Source: Agrocybe praecox (Eukaryota > Basidiomycota > Agaricomycetes > Agaricales > Agrocybaceae). Taken from it: 64,000 nt of DNA. Positions within the stretch are counted from its first letter, which is position 1. Every line of letters begins with the position of its first letter. The translations under genes were made by a program, and so were the position numbers. The stretch is taken from contig OZ024841.1 in NCBI GenBank assembly GCA_964017145.1, forward strand, positions 4,402,001 through 4,466,000, written 5' to 3'. This document shows positions 55,063-64,000 of this stretch, piece after piece. The notes under the pieces were generated by a model, which did not search any database, was not told the DNA's origin, and saw only the letters and a list, made by a program, of their open reading frames with translations.

Positions 55063-56259
55063 CTATGGCGGTCAAAGTGGGTAAAAATAAAAAGCGACCA
55101 AAACTTGGATATTTTACCGTTTGCGGCCCAAATTCGGCCCTTATTTATATGCTTAGTTCGATTTAAACATATGGTCGCTTTTGAAGTTTTTGTCTCAAAC
55201 TTCAATGAAATGAGCCACATTTTTTAGGTATGCCTACAACTTGACTTAGGTTGCTGGGCATTTGCTTTATTTGTCTGTATAAAATTGTATAGGAGACACT
55301 ATTTTATATATGCGACACTAACTACTTAGATGATATGCGATGAAAATTTTAGGTGCGACACAAATTTTGAATGAGCCAGAAACTTTTTAGCGACACTATT
55401 TTCGCGTGCTGGAAAGGCGACCCGAAAATAGAGACCCCCTCAGCGTGAGTTATATTTGGATCATTGGACTCTTAGATCTCCGAACGTCGTCGTCCAAACG
55501 CCGTCTCCGCGTGTAACGGTGAGCTCGATGTATTACAGACTACAGTGCGACGGCCGTATGCACTCGATGGAAATTGTGTAATTATTAGGTAAACGTTCCT
55601 CATATTTCATCAATTTCTTTCCTCTCGCTCGTTACCAGGCTCTCTTTCATAATACTAATTATATTAAATACATACTACATACAAGCATGCACATTATAAT
55701 TATACATCAGTTTTCATATGCACTTTATAGGTTTTTTCCTCTCACATCGAGTGTATGCGGCCATTGCACTCTGAGTCTAATACATCGAGCGACGAGCTCA
55801 CCGTAACACGTGGCGACGGTGTTTGGACGACGGCGTTAGGTGATCTCGGAGTCCGGTGATCCAAATATAACTCACACGAGGGGTTCTCTATTTTTGTGTC
55901 GCTTTCTGACACGCGAAGATAGTGTCTCTAGAAAGTTTCTGGCTCATTTAAAATTGGTGTCGCGCCTTAAGTTTGTGTCGTACATTATTCATGTACTTAG
56001 TATCGCATCATATAATATTTTGGCTCATATATATTTTTGTACTGACATATAAATGAAATTCCCCGCAACCTAAGTCAAGTTGCAGGCACACCTAAAAAAA
56101 ATGTGGCTCATTTCGTTGAAGTTTGAGACAGAAACTTAAAAAGCGACTATATTTTTTAATCCGAACTGAGCATACAGCTAAGGGCCTAATTTGGGTCACA
56201 GATGGTAAAAAGTCCAAGTTTTAGTCGCTTTTTATTTTTACCCACTTTGACCGCCATAG
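55063..56259. repeat. large imperfect palindrome (foldback element)
   Basis: The left arm (55063-55569) and right arm (55745-56259) are inverted copies at roughly 75-80 percent identity by eye, around a unique spacer of about 175 bases. Both arms start with ctatggcggtcaaagtgggtaaaaataaaaagcgac when read inward. They share cttgacttaggttgc, gagccagaaactttt, gtgagttatatttggatca and a tcgatgt/cactcgat inner end. There is no protein frame. A transcript across it would form a hairpin of about 500 base pairs. It resembles a foldback or TIR-only transposon. Confidence 0.85.
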
Positions 56260-57100
56260 AGTTTGACTCAGCGGTACACAACAACGCGATATGGACGATA
56301 ATACTTACGGCTTTCCACTTGCAATAGGTTGATATATTTGGCAATATGCCTCTACTTTGTCCCTTTTTTGGTCAGTCTTCTGTATTCGTTACTTTCGTTG
56401 TGCTTTCGGCCACTTACATTATTTGTAATTGTGAGTCTAGTCAATAGTTGGGTCCATCAGTGACCATTAATCATGTTAGCTATCCATATAAATATGTCTA
56501 ATTACTATAATTAGGGCTTCTCAAATTTGTAAATTGCATATTTGTTAAGGAATACCATTGTTTTGTTTCATTATATGGGGTCAGTACCTTTGGTATACTG
56601 GTTGGGTCTTTGCCAATGTCTGGCTGTTGTATAATGCGCATACAAACTCCGCATAATTTTTTGACCAAGTTTGGGTATCGTGCAATGCACATATTAACTC
56701 CCAGAAAGGTGCATGGGGGGCCAAAATTGCGCGCGCGCTGAGTTTGAAATGTGCGCGCGGATCACTTGTGCCAAAAATAAATTGCGTGCCAACCAAAAAA
56801 CGCGCGAAACTTTTTCCCCGCGCACATAAAAGAAAATAATTTGACTTAGACGATATAAGGCTTCAAAATGGCCCAAAATTGTGCGGAAAATGTAAAAAGC
56901 ACGCGGGGAATTTTTACCTTAAATGACCGCCATACTTGCGATTCTCAGAACCGAACGCGAAGGAAGCCCATCCCGCTTGTGCGCATGATCCATCCATTGC
57001 CTTAATCACCTTCGTCTTCTATAAATTCCCGATCATCGAGTTACTCGCCTTCTACGAATAGGGGGTATAGTAACCACGTCGTTTTATGATCCTAACCCTT
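56260..57100. other. gene-free region with short degenerate repeats
   Basis: 56590-56710 has two degenerate copies of a phrase like gggtatcgtgcaatgcacatattaactcc. 56730-56830 is rich in alternating CG (gcgcgcgcgct, gtgcgcgcgg, acgcgcga, ccgcgcac). No supported gene. Confidence 0.5.
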
Positions 57101-57890
57101 CCAATTCCAGGTCCACAACCAGCACAAGAACCACATCGCCTAATGCTCTCTTGCATTGGGTCTCTGTGCTGTCCGTGGAGATGTCTGGTTTAAGTGAACT
57201 TATGGCTACGTCTCCTTCCTCTTCTTCCTCTTGGCTGACTTTGGCGGGGTCGATTGACGCCATCGACTCCATTCAACCCAACCTATCAATTTCGCCATCT
57301 TCCACGTCTACACCTACCACTTCCAATGCTCCTTCCGAAACATCCATATCCAAACCAGCACTAGCATCGCCTGCACAAGCTCCTACAGCCCCTCGCGCGC
57401 TGACAAAAAATTTCATGGAAGATGGGGTGCATCCTCATCCTCATCTTCATGCGGCGTACAGGAGTACGAGTACAGGCGCGTCGTTCACTTCTTTGGCTGT
57501 AGGATCTGTACCTAGTACTAGTTCACCATCTGTTGGAGCGTCGTCATCCCATGCGACCGCGAAAGGCAACGGTCCTTCCAGGCTCTACTCACCCGCTGCT
57601 GTATCTGTATCTGCTTCTTCAAATTGGGAACGTGAGCCGGATAGAGACTGCGATCGCGACTGAGAGAGGAGTCGCTCTGGGTGTCCCGATATAGAACGAG
57701 GGAGACGTACAGACAGAGGGAAGGCAAGAGGGAGGGGGAGAGGAGTGGGTATGTGCCCACTTTAGACAGAGAGAGGAGGTATCGGACCTCGGAGCGCGAT
57801 CGGCGGTTCTCGTCATCTCCTTTCGTCCGTGGTGATGTCACTCGCGGCGCACATATGCACGTAATTCTATACCTGATATCCAAGTAAAAA
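57101..57890 (+). pseudogene. RS copy E, partial
   Basis: A diverged and shortened copy. The frame from 57151 has a Ser/Pro/Thr-rich part, then TAPRALTKNFMEDGVHPHPHLH, GNGPSRLYSPAAVSVSASS and a short RD run stopping at 57663. These match the KDGVHPY and FYSPAAVSVSASSD segments of copies A and D. The acidic exon is absent and the Arg-Ser tail is almost gone, but RERRYRTSERDRRFSSSPFVRG remains in another frame up to about 57840. It precedes F-box pseudogene E, the same order as in units A-D. Confidence 0.65.
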
Positions 57891-58266
57891 TAGAGACATT
57901 ACCCCTATTCAGTCGTCAATCCATTCACCCCCTTTGAACACCATTCGGGCTTGGGTTTATTGTTCTGTGACTAGTCAGCGCTTCAGCACTAGTCAACTGG
58001 AAAGGAGGTTATTTGATGCCCTGCGTAAATCATCCATTGTTATCCAGTAATTTTTTGTTCTGGCCTAAATTCTGTGGTGCAGTGTTCCAAGTTAACACTT
58101 GCAACGAATATTTCTGCAAACACGTCCTCGGAAGGCGTAGCCGGCAGACCGAGGGACACTACGGCTCATTATGTAAGTAAGTAACTGCACGCCACGTAGG
58201 AAAATAATTGATGGGTCAAAATTCAATATTCAGCCTTCTAACCACCAAATACATCAAATCCACATC
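57891..58266. other. RS-E / F-box-E spacer
   Basis: 376 bases. Much shorter than the 1.1-2.0 kb spacers of units A-D. I see no conserved pyrimidine block and no frame. Confidence 0.5.
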
Positions 58267-59440
58267 ATGGCGATTACACGATCGGTAGTCTTAAAAGACG
58301 ACATTCTATGGAGAATTTTCATGCTTATAGCACACTCCAGGACGACATTCAGTCATTTCGATGACAAAACAGACTCACACCGCCCTGGGCCCCTGACTAC
58401 GATGCGCAGGATCTCCCAAGTTTGTGTCCGTTGGAGGCGGTTAAGCATAGGATCTCCTTCGGTATGGGGAGCCATGATTGACTAGATATTATGCCGATGA
58501 CATTTCACGCGTGGAGGTCAGAGATCATGACCAGAGCCAAAGAGGCCCCCTTATTTGTTTACGGCCAGGTTTAGGGAAGTCACGAAGTCACCCGACGTTT
58601 CTTCAGCTCCCTTATCCACGACCATTGATATAGAATAAAGGAGCTGACAGTGATGATATCCTCCGGGCATAAATTTGATGAAGCATTGTGGGATACCTTT
58701 TTTCGTCCATCCACGCTTCAATTAACGCACTTCGAGGTCACGTTCAGACAATTGTTCTATGCCATACCGGTCAAAATGGAACAAAATGGGAGGATATTGT
58801 TTTAAAACTATGCTCCATCCCTGCGAACATTCCATGTACATCAGTTTCAATTCATTCCACGGGCGTCGTGGATCCGGGGGCTACGCGAGCTCACCTTAGA
58901 CGAAAAATCGATCATCAACGTTGGAAACCATTGTGGCATACCGACGACAATTTTCTTACGTATTGTGGAAGGACTACTGACTTGCATTACCAGTGCAGTC
59001 AATAGAATTTCCTTATCAACACCAGCATACGAGAGTATTGCGTCCAACATACCTGTACTCAACCTCTTCTTCATGGGATTTTCCCAAGTTACGACACTCG
59101 TTATTGCAGAGACATTGATCCGGCTTCTTCTTGCGGCAGATGTTGACGATGCATCCATCTTTCTTTTGCTTACCATGCTCACATTCAAGTTTGATTATCC
59201 CTTAAAAGGGAAGACTCTCGAAATCTCAAAGATTGCACCCGTCTTTTCTTCGACCGGAGAAAGAAGATGTGCATGCCTATACACAATCTCGACCTAACTG
59301 GATATAGGGAAGGTATATACGACTCGAAGGACCACTGGATCTACTTGGATCAAATCGACGGATTAAGGGTAACATGGATGGTAAATGACTCTGTATCCTG
59401 TTACGTGTGCGGAACGAGAGCACCAGAGAACTCATGTTTC
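58267..59440 (+). pseudogene. F-box pseudogene E (subtype 1)
   Basis: It begins with an intact F-box frame (LKDDILWRIFMLIAHSR to VCVRWRRLSIGSPSVWGAMID) but meets TAG at 58483. Further stops and frameshifts follow (for example GTTTAG near 58567), and internal segments are lost. Remnants of the family can be followed by translation in changing frames, through TRAKEAPLFVYGQV (about 58535) and the terminal CYVCGTRAPENS near 59400. It is closer to the genes at 15099 and 59659 than to copies A-D. Confidence 0.8.
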
Positions 59441-59658
59441 TGAATGCTCTTACCTGATTTTATTACATTAATCGACATATATTACTTGTGCCGGGAGAGC
59501 CGAGACTAAATTTATCAACTTTGCGTCCCTAAATAACTCCGATGGAACTATCGGCCGAAGACCACTGGGGCTTTGCATTTAATATTCCGCTTCTTTCTCC
59601 GACGCCTTGTCGGGCACTTCTACGCTACCAATCCCGCCGATATTGTCCAACAGCCTTC

Positions 59659-61326
59659 ATGTCTTCCGCTTCTCGGATCTCAATTGTCCAGCAAGACGTT
59701 CTATGGCGCGTTTTTACTCTTATTGCCACCTCAAGGCCAAGCCTTGACGAGAAGGAACGTCCAGAGGATGAGCAGCACAAGGCACATCCGGTCACCAAGA
59801 TGAGGAATCTCTCCCAAGTTTGCTTCGCTTGGAGATCCCTCGCTGTTGGCTCGTCATCTCTTTGGGGCTACATGATTGATGTGTCTTTTATGGGGAAATC
59901 ATCAGAAATGTGGAGATCGTTAATCATGGATAGGACAAAAGAAGCACCTTTGTGCGTATATGGTGACGTCCCTGCGAGCCACAATGCTACGCGACAATTT
60001 TTCAGCAGTCTTCTTTCCAACGACTGGCCGAGGATTTCTGAGCTAGACGTTGACGTATACTCCTGCGACCTATTCGATACGAAATTATGGACCGTATTTT
60101 GGGAACAACCCGCTGTACATCTCAATCGCTTCTCAATTACCTTCCAGAACTCCTCTTTATCCGAGCCGGTCAACATAGTCCAAGGAGGTGGGAAACTATT
60201 CAAAGACCAGGCGCTTTCACTCAAAGCATTTCATGCAACTCAATTTGACGTAGCACCCCAGGCCTCGTGGATCTCTGGATTGCGTGAATTGACGCTTTGT
60301 TCGCATCTGTCTGCAAGTCAGGTGCTACACACTCTGTCTGGCATTCCATCGTTGGAGATACTAAATTTTACAAGTGGTGGATATCATTTTAGCAATATCC
60401 ATGAACCATCTTTGCCTCATGGACCATTGCGCCAGATTTCCCTTCCACATCTCCGCCGACTTTACATCTCCTCTACGTTTCAGATGTGTTCAACCCTCTT
60501 ATCCAAAATTTCTCTTCCTCAGAACGTACCCTATAGTATAGCAATAATGTCTAGGAATGCCGCCCGGGATAGCGAAATCACTATAGGGGATATCGAATCA
60601 TTTACCCCTGTTCTCGTTTCTTGCACCCAACGGTTTCTTCTGTCGTACATGATGACCGAGCTTGCTGCTTTATTCATGGATGTCGGCTATTTTTCAGTCG
60701 CATTCAACCATCCTCTTCAGCGTAACAATTATCCCCCGCCTCTTCCTTCCATTATCAACATAGAAAACAGTTCTCGATTTCCGCCAATGTCCCATTCACA
60801 CTTAATCAAAGCTCTTTCAACCTGTCACCTTAGTGCACTCAAGACATTCACGCTTATAACATCGAACAGCGGCAAAACAATTAACCCAGCAGATCCCAAT
60901 TTCCATTCTTTTCTTCTGTCCCTTTACAGGATCGAAACTCTAATCGTCCCAGAAGCTTCATTGCAGCTTCTCAATGGTGTCGATCTTGACGTTTCGACCA
61001 TATTTCCCTCACTCAAATCTCTGAGGCTCGACTTTTGGTCCAAGCGTGTCTCACACGATTTTGACGATTCAATTATACTCTTTCTCTCGCGTAGGGCTGA
61101 AGCTGGGATCCCTGTGGTCGAACTGGATATCTCAAGGTTTGTGGATGAATTTGGCGATCAAAGGGACTGGACTTTTCTAGATTCCGTACATGGCTTGAGG
61201 GTCGTATGGACAACGAAGGGAATGTCCCAGGAATATGTTTGCGGAACAGGTTCTCCGGATAGTCTGAACTTCTTCACAATAGAAACAATAAGCAACGTAT
61301 TTTTGTATCCAAAATACTTTCTATGA
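59659..61326 (+). CDS. F-box protein, array family subtype 1 (intact)
   Basis: A single exon of 555 residues from the ATG at 59659, chosen because MSSASRISIVQQDVLW aligns with the start of copy A. The frame is open 117 bases further upstream, but that part has no match. F-box at about residues 8-75 (VQQDVLWRVFTLIATSRP, LSQVCFAWRSLAVGSSSLWG), then TKEAPLCVYGDV, leucine-rich segments to about residue 480 (GLRELTLCSHLSAS, LPHLRRLYISS, FPSLKSLRLDF), and the end DWTFLDSVHGLRVVW to EYVCGTGSPDSLNFF. It shares LLNGVDLDVSTIFPSLK with the gene at 15099. It is intact and lies directly after pseudogene E, so the two are a tandem pair of which one died. Expected to be an SCF substrate adaptor. Confidence 0.88.
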   Translation: MSSASRISIVQQDVLWRVFTLIATSRPSLDEKERPEDEQHKAHPVTKMRNLSQVCFAWRSLAVGSSSLWGYMIDVSFMGKSSEMWRSLIMDRTKEAPLCVYGDVPASHNATRQFFSSLLSNDWPRISELDVDVYSCDLFDTKLWTVFWEQPAVHLNRFSITFQNSSLSEPVNIVQGGGKLFKDQALSLKAFHATQFDVAPQASWISGLRELTLCSHLSASQVLHTLSGIPSLEILNFTSGGYHFSNIHEPSLPHGPLRQISLPHLRRLYISSTFQMCSTLLSKISLPQNVPYSIAIMSRNAARDSEITIGDIESFTPVLVSCTQRFLLSYMMTELAALFMDVGYFSVAFNHPLQRNNYPPPLPSIINIENSSRFPPMSHSHLIKALSTCHLSALKTFTLITSNSGKTINPADPNFHSFLLSLYRIETLIVPEASLQLLNGVDLDVSTIFPSLKSLRLDFWSKRVSHDFDDSIILFLSRRAEAGIPVVELDISRFVDEFGDQRDWTFLDSVHGLRVVWTTKGMSQEYVCGTGSPDSLNFFTIETISNVFLYPKYFL

Positions 61327-62345
61327 TAATATATCTGATGCCGCTCCAAATAGACCCCATCGTATGCTAACCCACACACCAAATCAAAGCACTCGTAAAA
61401 TCGGTATGTAAGTGATAAATCGTCATCGAAGGCCCTCAACTCTGTGGTCCATATCCAGGAAGAGGTGAGGTCGAGTGCGAAGGTAACCTCCACTATAAGG
61501 AAGACTGCAAGAAGGACTACACGTGAAACATTTCCAGATGTGAGCTAGAATATACTAGGGCGTTGAAGAGAAATGATAGACTTGCATTCAAAATTGCAAA
61601 GCGTCCAGTGATCATGTTCTGAGCGAAATTCAACTTGTGTACTGTTGGCTTGCCATTCCTCTAGCTATCTTCTTCTGAATGTATACTCGTTAGCGGGGCA
61701 TGTCTGAAGAATTTATATGCGTTACGTCGCTCAGATATGCCGCGAGAGGCCTGCTATTACCAGTACTGATATTTCTTGGCCTGCTCAGGACCAAATTGTC
61801 GTGAATTTAAGCAATGAATGGACTTGCAATATATAATAAAATCGATGTTGCGAAAGGACGCGCGAACGATGAGTTATCCATGAAGGAAATCAAAGATCGA
61901 CGCCTGTGTTCTGGGAGCATTGGAATATCCTAGACTACTCATTCTCAGCTGCATCAACACTGATGAACAATAAAGTCAAAAATCTGTTGACAACTTGAAG
62001 CGTCGGTTCAACAGAGATCGATATCGGTCAGGCATCCTAGAATTCATGCGCCGCCCAAAGAACGTAGACGGGCGGGTAGCCGTCTCATAATAAATCAGCA
62101 ATTTGATAAGGTTTTGCATTGTGATTCGAAGCTGACCTCTTCACGGCAGGCTAGCGATATCTATCGATAATTTAGGGTGCGTGATAAATTGAATATTGGA
62201 TGGAGACTAGGTCGAGAGCATCAAAGCGCTTTTGTAATCCAGCCAAATACCACTCACACAGTTAATGATGGGATAAGACAGACGAAGAAGGAAAGGAAAA
62301 TTCAAAAGTTCTCAGACCCTCAGTACATAGTCCACGTCCTAAAAG
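61327..62345. other. intergenic, no gene seen
   Basis: About 1 kb between convergent genes. Moderately AT-rich, with small frames only and no repeat shared with the units that I could find. Confidence 0.5.
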
Positions 62346-63254
62346 TTACAATGCCTTCGCTAACGCGTTCACCTGTGCGATTTCCGCTGCTGTAGCACCC
62401 ACAGCGTTCTGTATTAACGAAGGGTAAAGGCAAGAGAAATGTTTAGAAAACCCAAATCGTCAAAAGTCGAATAAGACGAGGACGACGGACCTTGATAACC
62501 TTGGCCAACTGATGTTCCACTGTGTCCGCCACGCTGACTTTTACACCCCTCGCGGTGTTGACACGGGCAATTTGGAACTGGATAAAGAATTTAGCGGATT
62601 TTACTTGGTTGAGGATCTCTCCGCCTCCGTTGCTCTGTTCAAGACGTAAGTTGAGAAAATTATACTAGTGAAGAAGTTGAGAGAGATGGAACAAAAGAGA
62701 CACACCCTAACACCAGCTTCTACTGCGAGGTAATCGTTTAACTGATTTTGGAGTTTGTTGAGATCGGCTATGGCAGGTTTCGTGGGTGTAGCGAACGTAG
62801 CCCTAATATATATATTTACAAGAAGGAAAGGAAAAGAGGAGGATAAAGGTCAGTTATTCTGAATGTCACTGAAATTGCTAGAAACGTACAAAGCAAACCC
62901 AAGGGGACTCTTCGTGCTCGTCTGGAAGTCGATGGTCTTGAAATCGATTCCGCCAGACGACACGTCTGGAACGTCGGTGACAGAGTTTCCGCTTTTACAA
63001 GTGACAGCTTTGACTAGTGCGGGGATGCCGATTGCTACTTCTGCGGGTAGGGCAGTCTTTCCAGGGACGAAGCATGCTGTTTGGCGCTTGAACACGGGGT
63101 TGAAGGGTGCTGAATTTGAGGTGGATAAAGACTAGCCGGTTAGGACAAGTCGATGCCGATGTCAATTAGGAACAGGAAATGGAAGGGACGTACCTGCTTG
63201 AACAGTCAAGCTCAAGACGAACATGAAAACAAGGGTGAATATTGAGAAAAACAT
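62346..63254 (-). CDS. small secreted protein, five exons (intact)
   Basis: Model: complement(join(62346..62408,62491..62634,62706..62802,62890..63109,63194..63254)), 194 residues. Introns have GTACGT, GTACGT, GTGTGT and GTCCGT donors and CAG/TAG acceptors. The first acceptor that keeps frame is aattcag before 63109, not the nearer ctag at 63132. Residues 1-20 are a signal peptide (MFFSIFTLVFMFVLSLTVQA), followed by APFNPVFKR with a KR pair that could be a Kex2 site. The mature part has two cysteines (TACFVPG, VTCKSG), LNKLQNQLNDYL, GGGEILNQVKSAKFFIQFQIAR and the end AEIAQVNALAKAL. It looks mostly helical. I recognise it only as an Agaricomycete-type small secreted protein; function is unknown. 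Two broken copies lie at 25.6 and 34.5-34.9 kb. Confidence 0.75.
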
Positions 63255-63560
63255 CTTTTTGTAGACGACCGGTTCCGAAAGAGTGGGAGTCAAGAAATGG
63301 ACAGAGGTGGAAGGTGAAGAGAACAAGGAAATAATGAGATTTGTGAACGCAAAGAAGGGAGAGAGAAAAGAAAGAAAATGGAAGGGGAATCCGGTCCCGG
63401 GAGGAAGGCGAAAGAGGGAGAAAGAGAATAAACGAACCATGTTGGTGATTCCATATGTTATATACCTTCCGGTAAGCGCGCCGCGCGCCGAAGGTACAGT
63501 AAGCCAGCAACGTAACAAAAAATACCGAGCGAAGATGAGTTACGTGTCGTTGGCACGGAG
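63255..63560 (-). promoter_or_regulatory. promoter of secreted-protein gene
   Basis: Upstream region with TATATAA on the minus strand at 63458-63464, about 200 bases from the start codon. The plus strand shows a purine-rich tract (aaagagggagaaagaga), so the coding strand is pyrimidine-rich near the start site. The block is duplicated at 25637-25920. Confidence 0.5.
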
Positions 63561-64000
63561 ACGACATTCGAAACTTATATACCAAGAGTTTTTGTATAGC
63601 GTTATGTCCACATAACTCTATGTGGGCGTACATAGCACTGAGAGACAAAGAAACTTAAGGTCAAGTGCACGTACATGGGTAAAGTTAGAAACTTGAAATT
63701 TCGTCGCTGTTGGTGGCGGTAGCAACATACAGGAAGGTGAGCATCTTTACGGAACGAACGCAGCCCTAGAACGAATCGGACCACGCGGGAGAATGCTGGG
63801 TACACATACATTGTCAGTCAGGAATCACACGACATAGACGTTTGATGCGTATGCCAACATCACCGGAAAGAGGACTTTGCGCGGAACGAGAAAACTATGT
63901 TGAGTTCAAGTGGGTCGGGTATGACTGGAAGATGAACCAAGGGGAGAAATTGGTGGAAGCCCTGCAAGAAAGGAGGGAGAGCCGTAACGACTGTGCAAAG
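63561..64000. other. right edge, no gene seen
   Basis: 440 bases with no supportable frame or repeat. A gene may begin near the edge, but nothing can be claimed. Confidence 0.4.

Noticed and set aside
54984..56052. Short frames inside the palindrome arms
   Set aside because: They follow the inverted repeat and break at different places in the two arms, so they are not conserved proteins.
63132..63135. Nearer acceptor CTAG for exon 2 of the secreted-protein gene
   Set aside because: It shifts frame by one base relative to the conserved mature protein, whereas the CAG before 63109 keeps frame through all later exons.

Overview
The window looks like nuclear DNA of a basidiomycete fungus, most likely an Agaricomycete. 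Genes are interrupted by short introns of about 49 to 85 bases with GT-AG ends. There is a large family of single-exon F-box proteins, a BTB protein of the agaric type, and a full-length fungal Helitron helicase. I recognised no tRNA, rRNA or CRISPR array. Coverage is by reading only, so divergent introns and small exons may be missed.

Layout. 1-6.3 kb: a 75-bp minisatellite followed by an intact Rep/Pif1 Helitron protein. 7-9.6 kb: a two-exon F-box gene and a four-exon gene of unknown function. 10-14.7 kb: an AT-rich block with three unrecognised single-exon genes and a three-exon BTB gene. 15-16.7 kb: an intact F-box gene. 17.6-47.1 kb: an array in which a two-gene unit is repeated four times in the same orientation. 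The first member is a low-complexity gene with an acidic part, a Pro/His-rich part and an Arg-Ser tail (called RS here, copies A-D). The second is an F-box gene about 550 codons long. Only F-box copy A (23481-25127) is clearly intact; B and C each carry one premature stop and D has several frameshifts. A fifth, decayed RS/F-box pair (E) lies at 57.1-59.4 kb, next to an intact F-box gene (59659-61326).

Between and around the units are an intact FMN-type nitroreductase-like gene (50066-50835) and its deleted copy (18880-19396), a second type of F-box gene (47541-48506), a secreted LysM protein (52019-52668), and a secreted-protein gene (62346-63254) with two broken copies (25.6 and 34.5-34.9 kb). 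Mobile or structural elements include a 799-bp element with 36-bp perfect terminal inverted repeats and a 9-bp target duplication (26617-27415), a 205-bp solo LTR (41461-41665) and a 1.2-kb imperfect palindrome (55063-56259).

Functionally the window is rich in putative substrate adaptors of ubiquitin ligases (F-box for SCF, BTB for CUL3), mostly in a fast-evolving array, plus two secreted proteins. The genes do not form an operon or pathway. The organising feature is repeated segmental duplication followed by decay.
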